A stretch of DNA of 38,410 bases from an uncultured Eggerthellaceae bacterium (lineage in GTDB: Bacteria > Actinomycetota > Coriobacteriia > Coriobacteriales > Eggerthellaceae): contig CAUEBO010000021.1 of NCBI GenBank assembly GCA_958454405.1, positions 1-38,410 on the forward strand, written 5' to 3'. The notes beneath the pieces are model-generated. The model made no database searches and was not told the DNA's origin. It saw only the letters and a program-made list of their open reading frames with translations. Positions within the stretch are counted from its first letter, which is position 1. Each line of letters starts with the position of its first letter. Of the stretch, positions 26,410-34,057 are shown piece by piece. Position numbers and translations under genes: made by a program.

Positions 26410-26536
26410 GCGGGATCCTTCGGCTCCGGCGGCTCGCGCCGCTCATCGCTTCGCGATGCCTCCCTGCGCCCGCTCCGCGTGCTCGGGAGTGCAACAGTCC
26501 ACTGGACTGTTGCATGCTCAGGATGACAACCTGGCC
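26410..26536 (+). repeat. Family A dispersed repeat, copy 3 (127 bp)
   Basis: Near-identical (124/127) to 21185-21311 and in the same orientation. It contains the palindrome TGCAACAGTCCA-C-TGGACTGTTGCA. Located 20 bp after the histidine kinase stop codon. Confidence 0.92.
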
Positions 26537-26606
26537 AGGTGCATGTCGATGGCGGTTTAACAGCGGGCTTCGCTGTATGGTTTTGACTCGCGGCGCTGCA
26601 TGCAGA

Positions 26607-26648
26607 GAAAAAGCGGGCCCCGATCGACGAGACGATCGGGGCCCGCTT
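26607..26648 (-). terminator. Terminator between convergent histidine kinase and MFS genes
   Basis: A perfect 16-bp stem (AAGCGGGCCCCGATCG 26611-26626; CGATCGGGGCCCGCTT 26633-26648), 6-nt loop. On the minus strand it is followed by a TTTTT tract, making it a textbook terminator for the MFS operon; it may also stop plus-strand transcripts. Confidence 0.88.
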
Positions 26649-26694
26649 CGGTTGCAAGGCCCGTCCGCCTGGGGGCAGGCGGGCCTCTGAAAAC

Positions 26695-27975
26695 CTAGTG
26701 CTTCGGGAACCGGACGAGCAGCGAGGCGATGCCGCCCACCACGCATACGATGGCGACCGCCATGAACATGACGGTGTACGTTCCCGTCATGTCGAACACG
26801 GCCCCGGCGATGACCGGGACGAGCGCCGAGAACACCGACAGGAGCAGCAGCACCATGCCCATGATCTTCGGGAACTGCTCGATGCCGAAGTAGTTCGCGA
26901 ACGCGGTCGGCATGACGCTGGTGTTGCCGCCGAAGGCGATGCCCAGCAGGATGTAGTACGCGTACAGGATGGCGATGTTGCCGGGATCGCAGATGAAGGC
27001 CAGAAACGCGCCCACCCCTGCGACGAGCCCGCACACGCCGAGGATGCGGGCAGGCTCGATGCGGTCGGCGAGCGGGGCGATGACCAGGTTCACGGCAACC
27101 GCCGCGATGCCCTGAACCGCCACCGCGCCGGCGATGACGCCCGTGTCGAGCGCGAGCCCGGAGAAATACAGCACGCCGGAGGACACGGCCATGTTCAACG
27201 CGACGAAGATGCAGAACGACCCGGCCCAGATCAGCCAGAACGGCAGGCTCCTCATCGCTTCGCCGCTCGTCTTCGAAACGGTGCTTTTGAACACCCTCGA
27301 TTTCGACGGCGCCGGCGCGCCGGCCGCCTCGGAGGGCCCTGCGGCGGCGCCGGGCGCGAGGCCGTCGGGAGCCTGGCCGACCTGCGCGGGCGTGTCCTTC
27401 ATGAACAGCAGGGCGATCACGAGCGCGATGGCGGCCATGATCGAGATGAGGTAGAAGCCCATCGACCAATTGCCGGCTTCTCCCATGGCCGCGTTGGTGA
27501 TGAGCGGGAAGGAGAAGGCCACCAGGCCGCCCAGGCCCATGGTGAGGGCCATCGCAAGGCCGCGCTTCTGCACGAACCAGCTGCCGATGGTGGTCTGCGT
27601 CGCTATCTGGCCGCCGAGCGTGCACGAGAAGCTGAGCAGCACGCCGAACAGCACGACGTAGGCGACGGTGCTGACGCCGGCGAACAAGCCCATGAGCACG
27701 CCGGTGAGGATGATGAGAAGAGAGCTGACGACGAACGCCTTGCGCGCGCCGTACTTCGCGATGAACTTTCCGATGAGCGGACCCGGCAGGCCCTGCATGA
27801 GGATGAACACGGTAAAACCGAGCCCGATCATGCTGCGGTTCATGGCCACCGCAGGATCGAGCGCCATGGCGGGAATGGCGAGCTGCGCGGCGGCAAGGCC
27901 GAAGTTGCCGAGCAGTGCGTACAGGAACGCGGTGGCCACGGCCACGCGCCATCCGATGAACTTTCTCTGCTCCAT
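26695..27975 (-). CDS. MFS transporter (oxalate/formate antiporter-like), probably for the reductase substrate
   Basis: A 426-residue, 12-helix major facilitator. The first half has the MFS motif-A-like loop GKFIAKYGARKAFV between helices 2 and 3, and an Ala/Pro-rich cytoplasmic loop (about 200-235) joins the halves. Gly-rich helices and the overall pattern resemble the oxalate:formate antiporter group that moves small organic anions. ATG 27975 has AAAGGAG 7 nt upstream. It is the last gene of the molybdoenzyme cluster, 164 bp after the membrane anchor. The likely role is import of the organic acceptor or exchange of substrate and product; this is inference from context. Confidence 0.9.
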   Translation of the reverse strand: MEQRKFIGWRVAVATAFLYALLGNFGLAAAQLAIPAMALDPAVAMNRSMIGLGFTVFILMQGLPGPLIGKFIAKYGARKAFVVSSLLIILTGVLMGLFAGVSTVAYVVLFGVLLSFSCTLGGQIATQTTIGSWFVQKRGLAMALTMGLGGLVAFSFPLITNAAMGEAGNWSMGFYLISIMAAIALVIALLFMKDTPAQVGQAPDGLAPGAAAGPSEAAGAPAPSKSRVFKSTVSKTSGEAMRSLPFWLIWAGSFCIFVALNMAVSSGVLYFSGLALDTGVIAGAVAVQGIAAVAVNLVIAPLADRIEPARILGVCGLVAGVGAFLAFICDPGNIAILYAYYILLGIAFGGNTSVMPTAFANYFGIEQFPKIMGMVLLLLSVFSALVPVIAGAVFDMTGTYTVMFMAVAIVCVVGGIASLLVRFPKH

Positions 27976-28097
27976 TCAGGTTCTCCTTTCAAGGTTAAAC
28001 CGAATGCTTCTGGGCGTTCGCGCGCGTGCCGGATCGAGCCGAACCGGATCCGGCCGCTCCGGCGGCTTGCGCGAAGCGCCTCGATCGAAGGTTCGGA

Positions 28098-28129
28098 AGC
28101 GCCCGCGCGGCGCTGGCTGCGCGGGCGCT
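28098..28129 (-). terminator. Hairpin between the DmsC-like anchor and MFS genes
   Basis: An 11-bp perfect stem (AGCGCCCGCGC 28098-28108; GCGCGGGCGCT 28119-28129) lies 11 bp after the anchor gene stop. Without a T tract it could be a partial terminator or mRNA stabiliser between reductase and transporter. Confidence 0.4.
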
Positions 28130-28139
28130 CCGAAACGCG

Positions 28140-28982
28140 TTACATGTCCAGGTTCAAATCGACGGGGTACATGGGGAACATCTTCACCTTCAGGGCGCCT
28201 TTGAAGAACAGCACCGTCCACGCGACGATTCCCGCGGCGGACGACAAGAGAGCGATCAGCGCCCATGCACCCGAGGCGAACACGGCCGAAAGCACCAGGC
28301 AGATGCCCGTGATGGCGACGCCGAACGCGATCCAAGCGAGATAGGCCGAGCGGTACGGCTCCTTGCTCGCCTCCACGTTCACGCCGTAGCCCACCGAGCG
28401 CATGCGCCGCGTGTAGGCGAACTGCACGACGGCGCACGCCACGAAGCAGGCGCCTGCGAGCACCCAGAGCCCCAGCGGTGCCGAAGATCCGGCGAGCAGG
28501 CAGGCCGCGACGGTTGCGATGGAGCCAGCTTCGGCCGCGGTCAGCAGGAACAGCCCCAACACGAAGTTGGTGTTCCAGGCCGGGCGCGATCCCATCTGGT
28601 AGGCCAGCCCGGTGCACACGAGGAACGCGAGCGAAAGCACTGCCGAGATGCCGGCCACCACGATGCTCGCGCCGCCGAGGTCGAACGCGAAGCCGTCCAG
28701 CGCGCAGACGAGCAGCGCGACGCCCAAAAACGGCGTGAGGAACGCCTCTTGCGTCAGGTGGGACTTGAAATTGGAGAACGCGTTGAAGAACCGCGCCGGC
28801 GTTTGCAGGTGGAAGACCGATGCGATGCCGCCCACGCAGAGCAGCGCCAACGTGGCCAGCGCGACGACGTTCATCGGAAGGTTCAGCCCGAATGCCAGGT
28901 TGGCAAGGAACGCGACCACGAACATGCCGAGTCCCACGCGCTGGCAGGCGGTCGAAATGACTAGCGGCCAATGGATTTGCAT
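28140..28982 (-). CDS. DmsC/NrfD-like membrane anchor subunit
   Basis: A 280-residue protein with about eight transmembrane helices, recognisable as the DmsC-type anchor. It begins LVISTACQRVGLGMFVVAF, has the conserved segment FHLQTPARFFNAFSNFKSHLTQEAFL (a helix-loop thought to help quinol oxidation) and a final FFKGALKVKMFP. It should take electrons from menaquinol and hand them to the Fe-S subunit. The gene overlaps the end of the Fe-S subunit gene by 22 nt. Ribosome site AAAGGAG lies ~12 nt upstream of ATG 28982. Confidence 0.9.
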   Translation of the reverse strand: MQIHWPLVISTACQRVGLGMFVVAFLANLAFGLNLPMNVVALATLALLCVGGIASVFHLQTPARFFNAFSNFKSHLTQEAFLTPFLGVALLVCALDGFAFDLGGASIVVAGISAVLSLAFLVCTGLAYQMGSRPAWNTNFVLGLFLLTAAEAGSIATVAACLLAGSSAPLGLWVLAGACFVACAVVQFAYTRRMRSVGYGVNVEASKEPYRSAYLAWIAFGVAITGICLVLSAVFASGAWALIALLSSAAGIVAWTVLFFKGALKVKMFPMYPVDLNLDM

Positions 28983-29569
28983 AGCGTCTCAGCTCCTTTC
29001 CGCGGCACGAGGTAGATGACGGACGGATTGTTGCCGAACTCGGGGTGGACCTTGTACTGCCGATCCTCGTTCGCTGCCAGGATCTGCGATATCTGGCTTT
29101 CCGGATCGTTGAGGTCGCCCACCACGCGGCATCCCGTCGTGCAGGTGTAGGCGCATGCCGGCTGCTCCCCCTTCTCCAGCCGATGCACGCACAGGATGCA
29201 TTTCTCGACGGTTTTGGTTTTCGGGTTCAGCGTGCGGGCCTCGTATGGGCATGCCCAGATGCAGTACTGGCATCCGAAGCACCGGTTCGCATCGACAAGC
29301 ACGATGCCGTCCTCGGTTTGGTGCGTGGCCTTGGTGGGGCAGACGGCCACGCAGCTGGGATGCTCGCAATGCATGCACTGGTTCGGGAAGTAGAACATCT
29401 CGAGCTTGTCGGGGTATTCGCCGATCGGCCCCATGCGGTAGACGCGGTCCCAGAACACGCCCAGATCGACGTCGTTCTCCATCTTGCATGCGACCGAGCA
29501 CGCTTGGCATCCGGTGCACTTGTCCAGGTCGATGACCATTCCCCAACGGCACTTCGCTGCTTCGGCCAT
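28961..29569 (-). CDS. DmsB-like iron-sulfur subunit (four [4Fe-4S] clusters)
   Basis: A 202-residue ferredoxin-like electron-transfer subunit. Cysteine groups: C18-C21-C24-C28 (CTGCQACSVAC), C65-C68-C73-C77, C97-C100-C103-C107 (CFGCQYCIWACP), and C124-C127-C139-C143. This is the DmsB/NrfC/PsrB four-cluster pattern that wires the quinol-oxidising anchor to the molybdenum subunit. No signal peptide. The ATG is two bases after the catalytic gene's TAG, with AAGGGAG inside that gene's end, so translation is coupled. Confidence 0.96.
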   Translation of the reverse strand: MAEAAKCRWGMVIDLDKCTGCQACSVACKMENDVDLGVFWDRVYRMGPIGEYPDKLEMFYFPNQCMHCEHPSCVAVCPTKATHQTEDGIVLVDANRCFGCQYCIWACPYEARTLNPKTKTVEKCILCVHRLEKGEQPACAYTCTTGCRVVGDLNDPESQISQILAANEDRQYKVHPEFGNNPSVIYLVPRKGAETLCKSIGR

Positions 29570-29571
29570 GG

Positions 29572-31905
29572 CTACTCATCTCCCTTCTTCACGATGCGGC
29601 ACAGCGTGCTTCGCAAGCCGGGTGTCATGAACTCGTCGTTGTAGGAGCGGTCGGACGTGAGGGTGTTGGCGTTCGACATGCCGTCGGGGTACCCGGGCAG
29701 CCCCAGCGCGGGGCAGGCCTGCCACCACCCGTGCGGGATGACGCACACGCGCGGGTCGACGCCGTCGCTCGGCCGCGCCTTCATGGTGATGCGGCCGGTG
29801 GGCGATTCGATCCACACCCATTCGCCGTACTGGATGCCCAGCTCCTTCGCAAGCGAGGTGTGGAAGATGACCTGTGGCTCGGGAACGATTTCGCGCAGAT
29901 GCGGGATGCCGCGGAAGGCGGAGTGGTAGTAGATGGGGTAGCGCCGGCCCGTCACTCCGGTCAGCGGGTAGTCCTTCGCCACGTCGGGAAGCGAGTAGAT
30001 GCTCTCCTTGGGCTCGTTGGCCTCCGGGAAGGGCTTCGAGCCCATCACCAGGTTCACGACCGCATACAGCTCGGCGCGGCCCGAGGGGGTGGGGAAGCCG
30101 TTCTTCTCGTATTCGCGCGAGGGCATCTGGGGAACGTGGTGTATCCACTTGTCCTTGAGTTCCTCCCAGGTCACGCCCGCGTGCGTTTGGTCAAGCTGCC
30201 AGTTGAACAGCTCCTCGTCGGTTTCCCACGGCCACCATTCGGGATTGAGCTTGTGGCCGAACGAGCGCCAGAACCACACGTCGCTCTTGCGCTCGTAGAG
30301 CGGCTCGACCGCTTTCTGCTGGCCGAACACCCATTCGCTGCACACTTCGTCGGCCAGGTAGTCGCGCTCGGTCCAGTGCGTGGAGGGCAGCACGAGATCG
30401 GCGAGCTCGCAGGTGGGCGACATGTAGTAGTCCATGCAGACGAGCAGATCGAGGCACAGAAGCGACTGCTTGACGAGCGCCGTGTTCTCCGACCATGAAA
30501 GCGGGTTGCCCTGCACCATGATGTAGCCCTTGATGGGGTAGGGCTGTCCGGTCCTCATGGCCTCGAACACCTTGGTGGGGTTCGAGATGCCGTAGACGCT
30601 GCCCGATGCGCGTTCGTCCACCAGGCGCAGCTCCCGCTGCGTTGCGGGCTCTTCCCCGGTGAGCGGGCCCATCTGGTTCCAGAAGGGCATGCTCAGGTTG
30701 CCGCCCTTCTTCTCCAGGTTGCCGCATATCGCGATGATGCAGTTCACCAGCTGCAACGTGTCTTTGCAGTTCGTCTGCTCCTCGATGCCCTGGAACACGT
30801 TGATGGTGGCCGCGGGCGCGGCAGCGTACGTGCGGGCTGCCGCGCGGATGTCGTCGGCCTTCACCCAGCACATCTCTTCGGCCTTCTCGGGCGTCCATTG
30901 GTCGGCCCGCTCCTTCAGGCCGATCCAGGCCGTTTTGACGGGCACCTCCTGGCCGTCGGCGAGCGTGACCATGCCGCGGTATTCGATGTCCTCGTCCACG
31001 TCCTTCGCGTGCATCTCCACGAGCGACTGCGACTTTTTGTCCCACATGAGCATGGCCTGCTCGTTGCCGCCCTCTTTGACCAGCGCTTCGTTGAGCGGCA
31101 CTTCGGCTCCCTCGATGATGAGCAGGGGGGCGTTGGTGTATTTCTGCGTGAACTCTTTGTCGTAGAGTCCCTCGTTCATGATGACGTTGAGCCAGGCGTA
31201 GGCCAGGTACGGGTCGGACCCCGGCCGCACTCCCAGGAAATGGTCGGCCTTCGCGGCAAGCGGGTGCTCGAAGAAGGGGTCGACCACGATGAGCTTGGCA
31301 CCGCGATCGCGGCTCCTCCCGATCTGGCCCGATGTGTACGTCGGCTCGGTCCAGACCGAGTTGGCACCCCAGAATACGATGCAATCGGCATGGTCGAAAT
31401 CGCATCCGTCGAAGGTCGGGAACATCCCGAACTGCAAGAACGACTGCACCATCATGGGAACGAGGCAGATGTTGCCGGGCGAAAGGCTGTGGTGTACGCG
31501 CCCGCCGGCGTTGCCTGCGCGTCCGGTCCATTGGTTGGTGCCGCGGCCCGTGCCCTGGCCGTAGGCGATCGATTCGGCGCCGTATTCTTCGGTGATCGCT
31601 TGCACGCGCTCGACGAGCCAATCGAGCGCCTCGTCCCACGAGATCTCTTCCCATTCACCCGCGCCGCGCTCGCCTGTGCGCCTGAGGGGAACGCGGAGCC
31701 GATCGGGGTCGTACAGGATCTTGCGGGCCGAGAGCCCCTTGCCGCACATTCTGCCTTCGCTGCGCGGATCGTCGGGGTTGCCGCGCACGTTCACGAGCAC
31801 GCCGTCCTTGTCCACTTCGCACAGGACGCCGCATTTGGCATGGCATTCGAAACAGTTGGTCTTGACTATCTTCCCCCCGTCTGGAAGGGGAATGATCGAT
31901 GGCAT
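29572..31905 (-). CDS. Molybdopterin oxidoreductase catalytic subunit (DMSO reductase superfamily), no Tat signal
   Basis: A 777-residue bis-molybdopterin-guanine-dinucleotide enzyme. The N-terminal [4Fe-4S] motif is C18-x2-C21-x3-C25-x28-C54 (CFECHAKC ... MCGKG). GEWEEISWDEALDWL follows, then the active-site region GRVHHSLSPGNICLVP, in which Cys147 is the likely molybdenum ligand, and the C-terminal molydopterin-binding domain (PNGW-like IPHGWWQACPALG). No twin-arginine signal: the protein begins MPSIIPLPDGGKIVKTN, so the enzyme should sit on the cytoplasmic side, unlike E. coli DmsA. Its ATG has AAAGGAG six bases upstream. With the downstream Fe-S, anchor and MFS genes it forms a complete quinol-linked reductase with its own transporter. 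The substrate is unknown; gut Eggerthellaceae carry many paralogues acting on dietary and host aromatics, sulfoxides and N-oxides. Confidence 0.93.
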   Translation of the reverse strand: MPSIIPLPDGGKIVKTNCFECHAKCGVLCEVDKDGVLVNVRGNPDDPRSEGRMCGKGLSARKILYDPDRLRVPLRRTGERGAGEWEEISWDEALDWLVERVQAITEEYGAESIAYGQGTGRGTNQWTGRAGNAGGRVHHSLSPGNICLVPMMVQSFLQFGMFPTFDGCDFDHADCIVFWGANSVWTEPTYTSGQIGRSRDRGAKLIVVDPFFEHPLAAKADHFLGVRPGSDPYLAYAWLNVIMNEGLYDKEFTQKYTNAPLLIIEGAEVPLNEALVKEGGNEQAMLMWDKKSQSLVEMHAKDVDEDIEYRGMVTLADGQEVPVKTAWIGLKERADQWTPEKAEEMCWVKADDIRAAARTYAAAPAATINVFQGIEEQTNCKDTLQLVNCIIAICGNLEKKGGNLSMPFWNQMGPLTGEEPATQRELRLVDERASGSVYGISNPTKVFEAMRTGQPYPIKGYIMVQGNPLSWSENTALVKQSLLCLDLLVCMDYYMSPTCELADLVLPSTHWTERDYLADEVCSEWVFGQQKAVEPLYERKSDVWFWRSFGHKLNPEWWPWETDEELFNWQLDQTHAGVTWEELKDKWIHHVPQMPSREYEKNGFPTPSGRAELYAVVNLVMGSKPFPEANEPKESIYSLPDVAKDYPLTGVTGRRYPIYYHSAFRGIPHLREIVPEPQVIFHTSLAKELGIQYGEWVWIESPTGRITMKARPSDGVDPRVCVIPHGWWQACPALGLPGYPDGMSNANTLTSDRSYNDEFMTPGLRSTLCRIVKKGDE

Positions 31906-32595
31906 ACGTGCTCCTTTCGCTCGTCTTCAGTCGGTTGCGTCCAGCCCTCCTTTCCCCTTGAGGCGGTACCGCTTCGCTATAGCCGCGCGCTGCGGCGAAA
32001 GGGGCGGGCGATGCCGATCCCCCTGGTCCGTCGCGTCGAACGGCCGTGCATCCGTGCTGACATGCGAAAGTGCTGCTCGTTGTTCACTTCGTATTGTGGG
32101 AACTGCCGGGCGGAAACGCCAACAGGAGTATGGGGAGCATGCCACAAGAAACTGTTGTGGCGCGACGAGGGCGATGCGCGCCAACCGCAGATGACCGAAA
32201 ACGCGGTCGAATGCGCAGTCGCCGAGCGCGAAACCGGGCATGCGAATTCCGCGACCAGGCATTTTGCGTGATCGAGGAGCGCGAAGGGCGCGAATCGGCC
32301 CCGCGGACTGCACATTCGACCGCGTTTTCGGTCATTTCTGATTTCGCCCGAGCCGGCTGGGCTTTGGAAAGAATTGGCTCCCTTCATGAAGAGGCTTCCC
32401 GTTCAGCCCGACGACAAGCGGGCCGGCTCGAGAGGCTGCGCACGTCGGTGCGCGTTGACGGCGGTTCGGCGGCGGGTTCCGGCGAAGCGAAGCGGATCGG
32501 ATCGGGATGCCCGGTGGCTCGGCGGTCGCGCATGTCGGGAAGGACGATCGAACCAAGGCGCGGCGCGGGTGCTTCCGTGCCTTCTGCCCCTGCGG
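31906..32595. other. Gene-free gap upstream of the molybdoenzyme gene
   Basis: 690 bp. 32190-32336 is the family B element. 31906-32189 should hold the operon promoter on the minus strand (a weak TATAGC at 31981-31976 is the only candidate seen). 32337-32595 shows nothing I can name. Apparent ORFs through the region are repeat translations. Confidence 0.65.
32190..32336 (-). repeat. Family B MITE-like element, copy 2 (147 bp, inverted)
   Basis: Reverse-complement relative of 21357-21503, equal length, about 89% identical by eye, with the same terminal inverted repeats (GATGACCGAAAACGCGGTCG ... CGCGTTTTCGGTCATT). Confidence 0.9.
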
Positions 32596-32799
32596 TCAGG
32601 AGCGGAAGATGCCCTTCTTCCGCACGACGGCGCGAAGTTTGCAGGCTTCGTAGCAGTCGCCGCAGTCGGTGCATTTCGCGGGATCGATGAGGATGCGCTT
32701 GTCCTCGGCTTCGAACACCGCCCCGCTCTTGCATGCGCGCAGGCAGGCGCCGCAGCGGCGACACAGCGTTTGCTCTATTTGGAACCGGGAGAACTTCAT
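32596..32799 (-). CDS. Small 2[4Fe-4S] ferredoxin-like protein coupled to the LysR gene
   Basis: A 67-residue protein with two full cluster motifs: C13-C16-C19-C23 (CRRCGACLRAC) and C43-C46-C49-C53 (CTDCGDCYEAC). Unlike typical low-potential ferredoxins neither motif ends in Cys-Pro, and the C terminus is basic (LRAVVRKKGIFRS), suggesting docking to an acidic partner. Its ATG overlaps the upstream LysR stop (ATGA), so it is translated together with the regulator. It may deliver electrons to the molybdoenzyme or act as a redox partner of the regulator; context alone cannot decide. Confidence 0.88.
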   Translation of the reverse strand: MKFSRFQIEQTLCRRCGACLRACKSGAVFEAEDKRILIDPAKCTDCGDCYEACKLRAVVRKKGIFRS

Positions 32800-33860
32800 C
32801 GCACGCCGCGTCCTGCGGATGGGCCCGCTTCCTTCGGCGGCCGACGGTCCCCTGCATCGGCGCGCGCGGCGGCGTCCCGGCCGCCTGTCGGTTCCAGCCG
32901 GTCCCCCTCGAACGCTTCCGCCGCCCAGTCTTCAACGCGGTAGTGCTTCAGGTACCCGGCGCAGACGGTGCTCAGGTAGCGGGCGAAGAATGCCGCGAAA
33001 TGCTTCGCCTGGCCGTTGTCCGTGTCGCCCAAAAACCCGGTCGCGAATCGTATGGGATGGGCGAGCGAGGCGGACATGCCTTTGTCGGATTCGCCGGAAA
33101 GGTAGACCGAGAGGGAGTCGGAGACGCCGACCATGTGCTGTTCGTTCACGGCCTGCTGGATCAGCTCGATGTTGGTGGTTTCCACGCGGATCTCGGCTCC
33201 ATCGACCTTCTTGATGAGATGTTGGACGAGCCGCTTGACCAGGTCCTCGTTGTAGCAGGCGAATTGCGCGCCGCGCAGATCGTCTCCGTCCACGGATCCC
33301 TTCTCGGCGAGCGGGGAGCCTTTCGAGCAGTAGATGACGAGCTCCGACACCACCAGCGGCTCGAACGCGTCGCCCAGCCGATGCACGATGCCCCTCATGA
33401 AGGCGGGCACGTTCACGATGTAGAGCACGTCGGGGTCGAGGTTGGGGAATCGCTCGGCGATGTCGAAGATGCTCCGCTCGGTGACGACGAGGGGGTTTCT
33501 GCCCCCGTCCGCTTCGCGATACGCCTCGAACAGGGGGGAGAGCGCGTGGATCGTGAAGGGCGTGGTCACCACGCGCAGCGGGCCGTTCGTCGGCGCGGGC
33601 CCGTTGCCCAGCGCGGCCGCCGTTTGCAGGCGGTGATAGGAGTCCGCGACGCGCTCGGCTTCCTGAGCGAACCGCCGCCCCGCCTCGGTGAGCACGAGCG
33701 CGTTGTTGCTGCGTTCGAACAGGGTGATGCCGAAATCGTTTTCGAGGCCTTTGATGATCGAGCTCGCTCCCTGCTGCGAGATGTAGCAGCGTTTGGCCGC
33801 ATGGGAGATGGACCCGTGTTCCACCACGGACAGGAACAGCATCAGAGACTCGATTCGCAT
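32796..33860 (-). CDS. LysR-family regulator of the molybdoenzyme module
   Basis: A 354-residue LysR-type regulator. N-terminal HTH: LMLFLSVVEHGSISHAAKRCYISQQGASSIIKGLENDFG; the effector-binding domain follows, with a long charged Gly/Arg/Asp-rich tail (about the last 45 residues) beyond the usual ~300-residue length. The start is taken as ATG 33860 (MRIESLMLFLSVVEHG), the normal family N terminus. A GTG at 33905 would add 15 residues and has no clearer ribosome site. It is the first gene of a two-gene unit with the small ferredoxin, upstream of and collinear with the reductase operon, which it probably activates in response to substrate (inference). Confidence 0.9.
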   Translation of the reverse strand: MRIESLMLFLSVVEHGSISHAAKRCYISQQGASSIIKGLENDFGITLFERSNNALVLTEAGRRFAQEAERVADSYHRLQTAAALGNGPAPTNGPLRVVTTPFTIHALSPLFEAYREADGGRNPLVVTERSIFDIAERFPNLDPDVLYIVNVPAFMRGIVHRLGDAFEPLVVSELVIYCSKGSPLAEKGSVDGDDLRGAQFACYNEDLVKRLVQHLIKKVDGAEIRVETTNIELIQQAVNEQHMVGVSDSLSVYLSGESDKGMSASLAHPIRFATGFLGDTDNGQAKHFAAFFARYLSTVCAGYLKHYRVEDWAAEAFEGDRLEPTGGRDAAARADAGDRRPPKEAGPSAGRGVR

Positions 33861-33952
33861 GGGCAACCCCCGCCGGTCAGCACACCGCCGATCCCCGTTC
33901 GGCACGCTTATGGTAGCACAAACGCGGTCTGCCGGCGGAATGCGGACCTTTA

Positions 33953-33992
33953 TGGTGCTCCGGCGCGAATCGAACGCGCGGCGCCTGCTTTT
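33953..33992 (-). repeat. Degenerate copy of the tRNA-Arg 3' end (att-like direct repeat)
   Basis: On the minus strand this reads AAAGCAGGCGCC, then the T-arm GCGCG-TTCGATT-CGCGC, then CGGAGCACCA. It is about 35/40 identical to the 3' 40 nt of the tRNA-Arg at 36296-36371 and in the same orientation. The acceptor strand is one base short and no matching 5' half follows, so it is not a functional tRNA. It lies 2.34 kb from the intact tRNA, on its 3' side. Confidence 0.8.
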
Positions 33993-34029
33993 GAAGAAGC
34001 CGGTCGCCCCCCATTCGCAAACGCGAAAG

Positions 34030-34044
34030 GCTTGCGGGGCAAGC
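34030..34044 (-). terminator. Weak hairpin after the surface protein gene
   Basis: GCTTGC-CCC-GCAAGC on the minus strand followed by CTTTCG, 14 nt past the surface-protein stop. Short stem; tentative. Confidence 0.35.
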
Positions 34045-34057
34045 GACGTATGCGGGC

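Noticed and set aside
29572..31905. Selenocysteine at the molybdenum site
   Set aside because: The candidate ligand codon is TGC (Cys147) and no in-frame TGA interrupts the gene.
32079..32103. Imperfect dyad as a LysR operator for the molybdoenzyme operon
   Set aside because: Symmetry is weak, it lies 175 bp from the gene, and no convincing promoter is next to it.
33953..34040. Second tRNA gene next to the surface protein
   Set aside because: Only the T arm and CCA end are intact; the acceptor is one base short and no 5' acceptor partner or proper anticodon stem is found.
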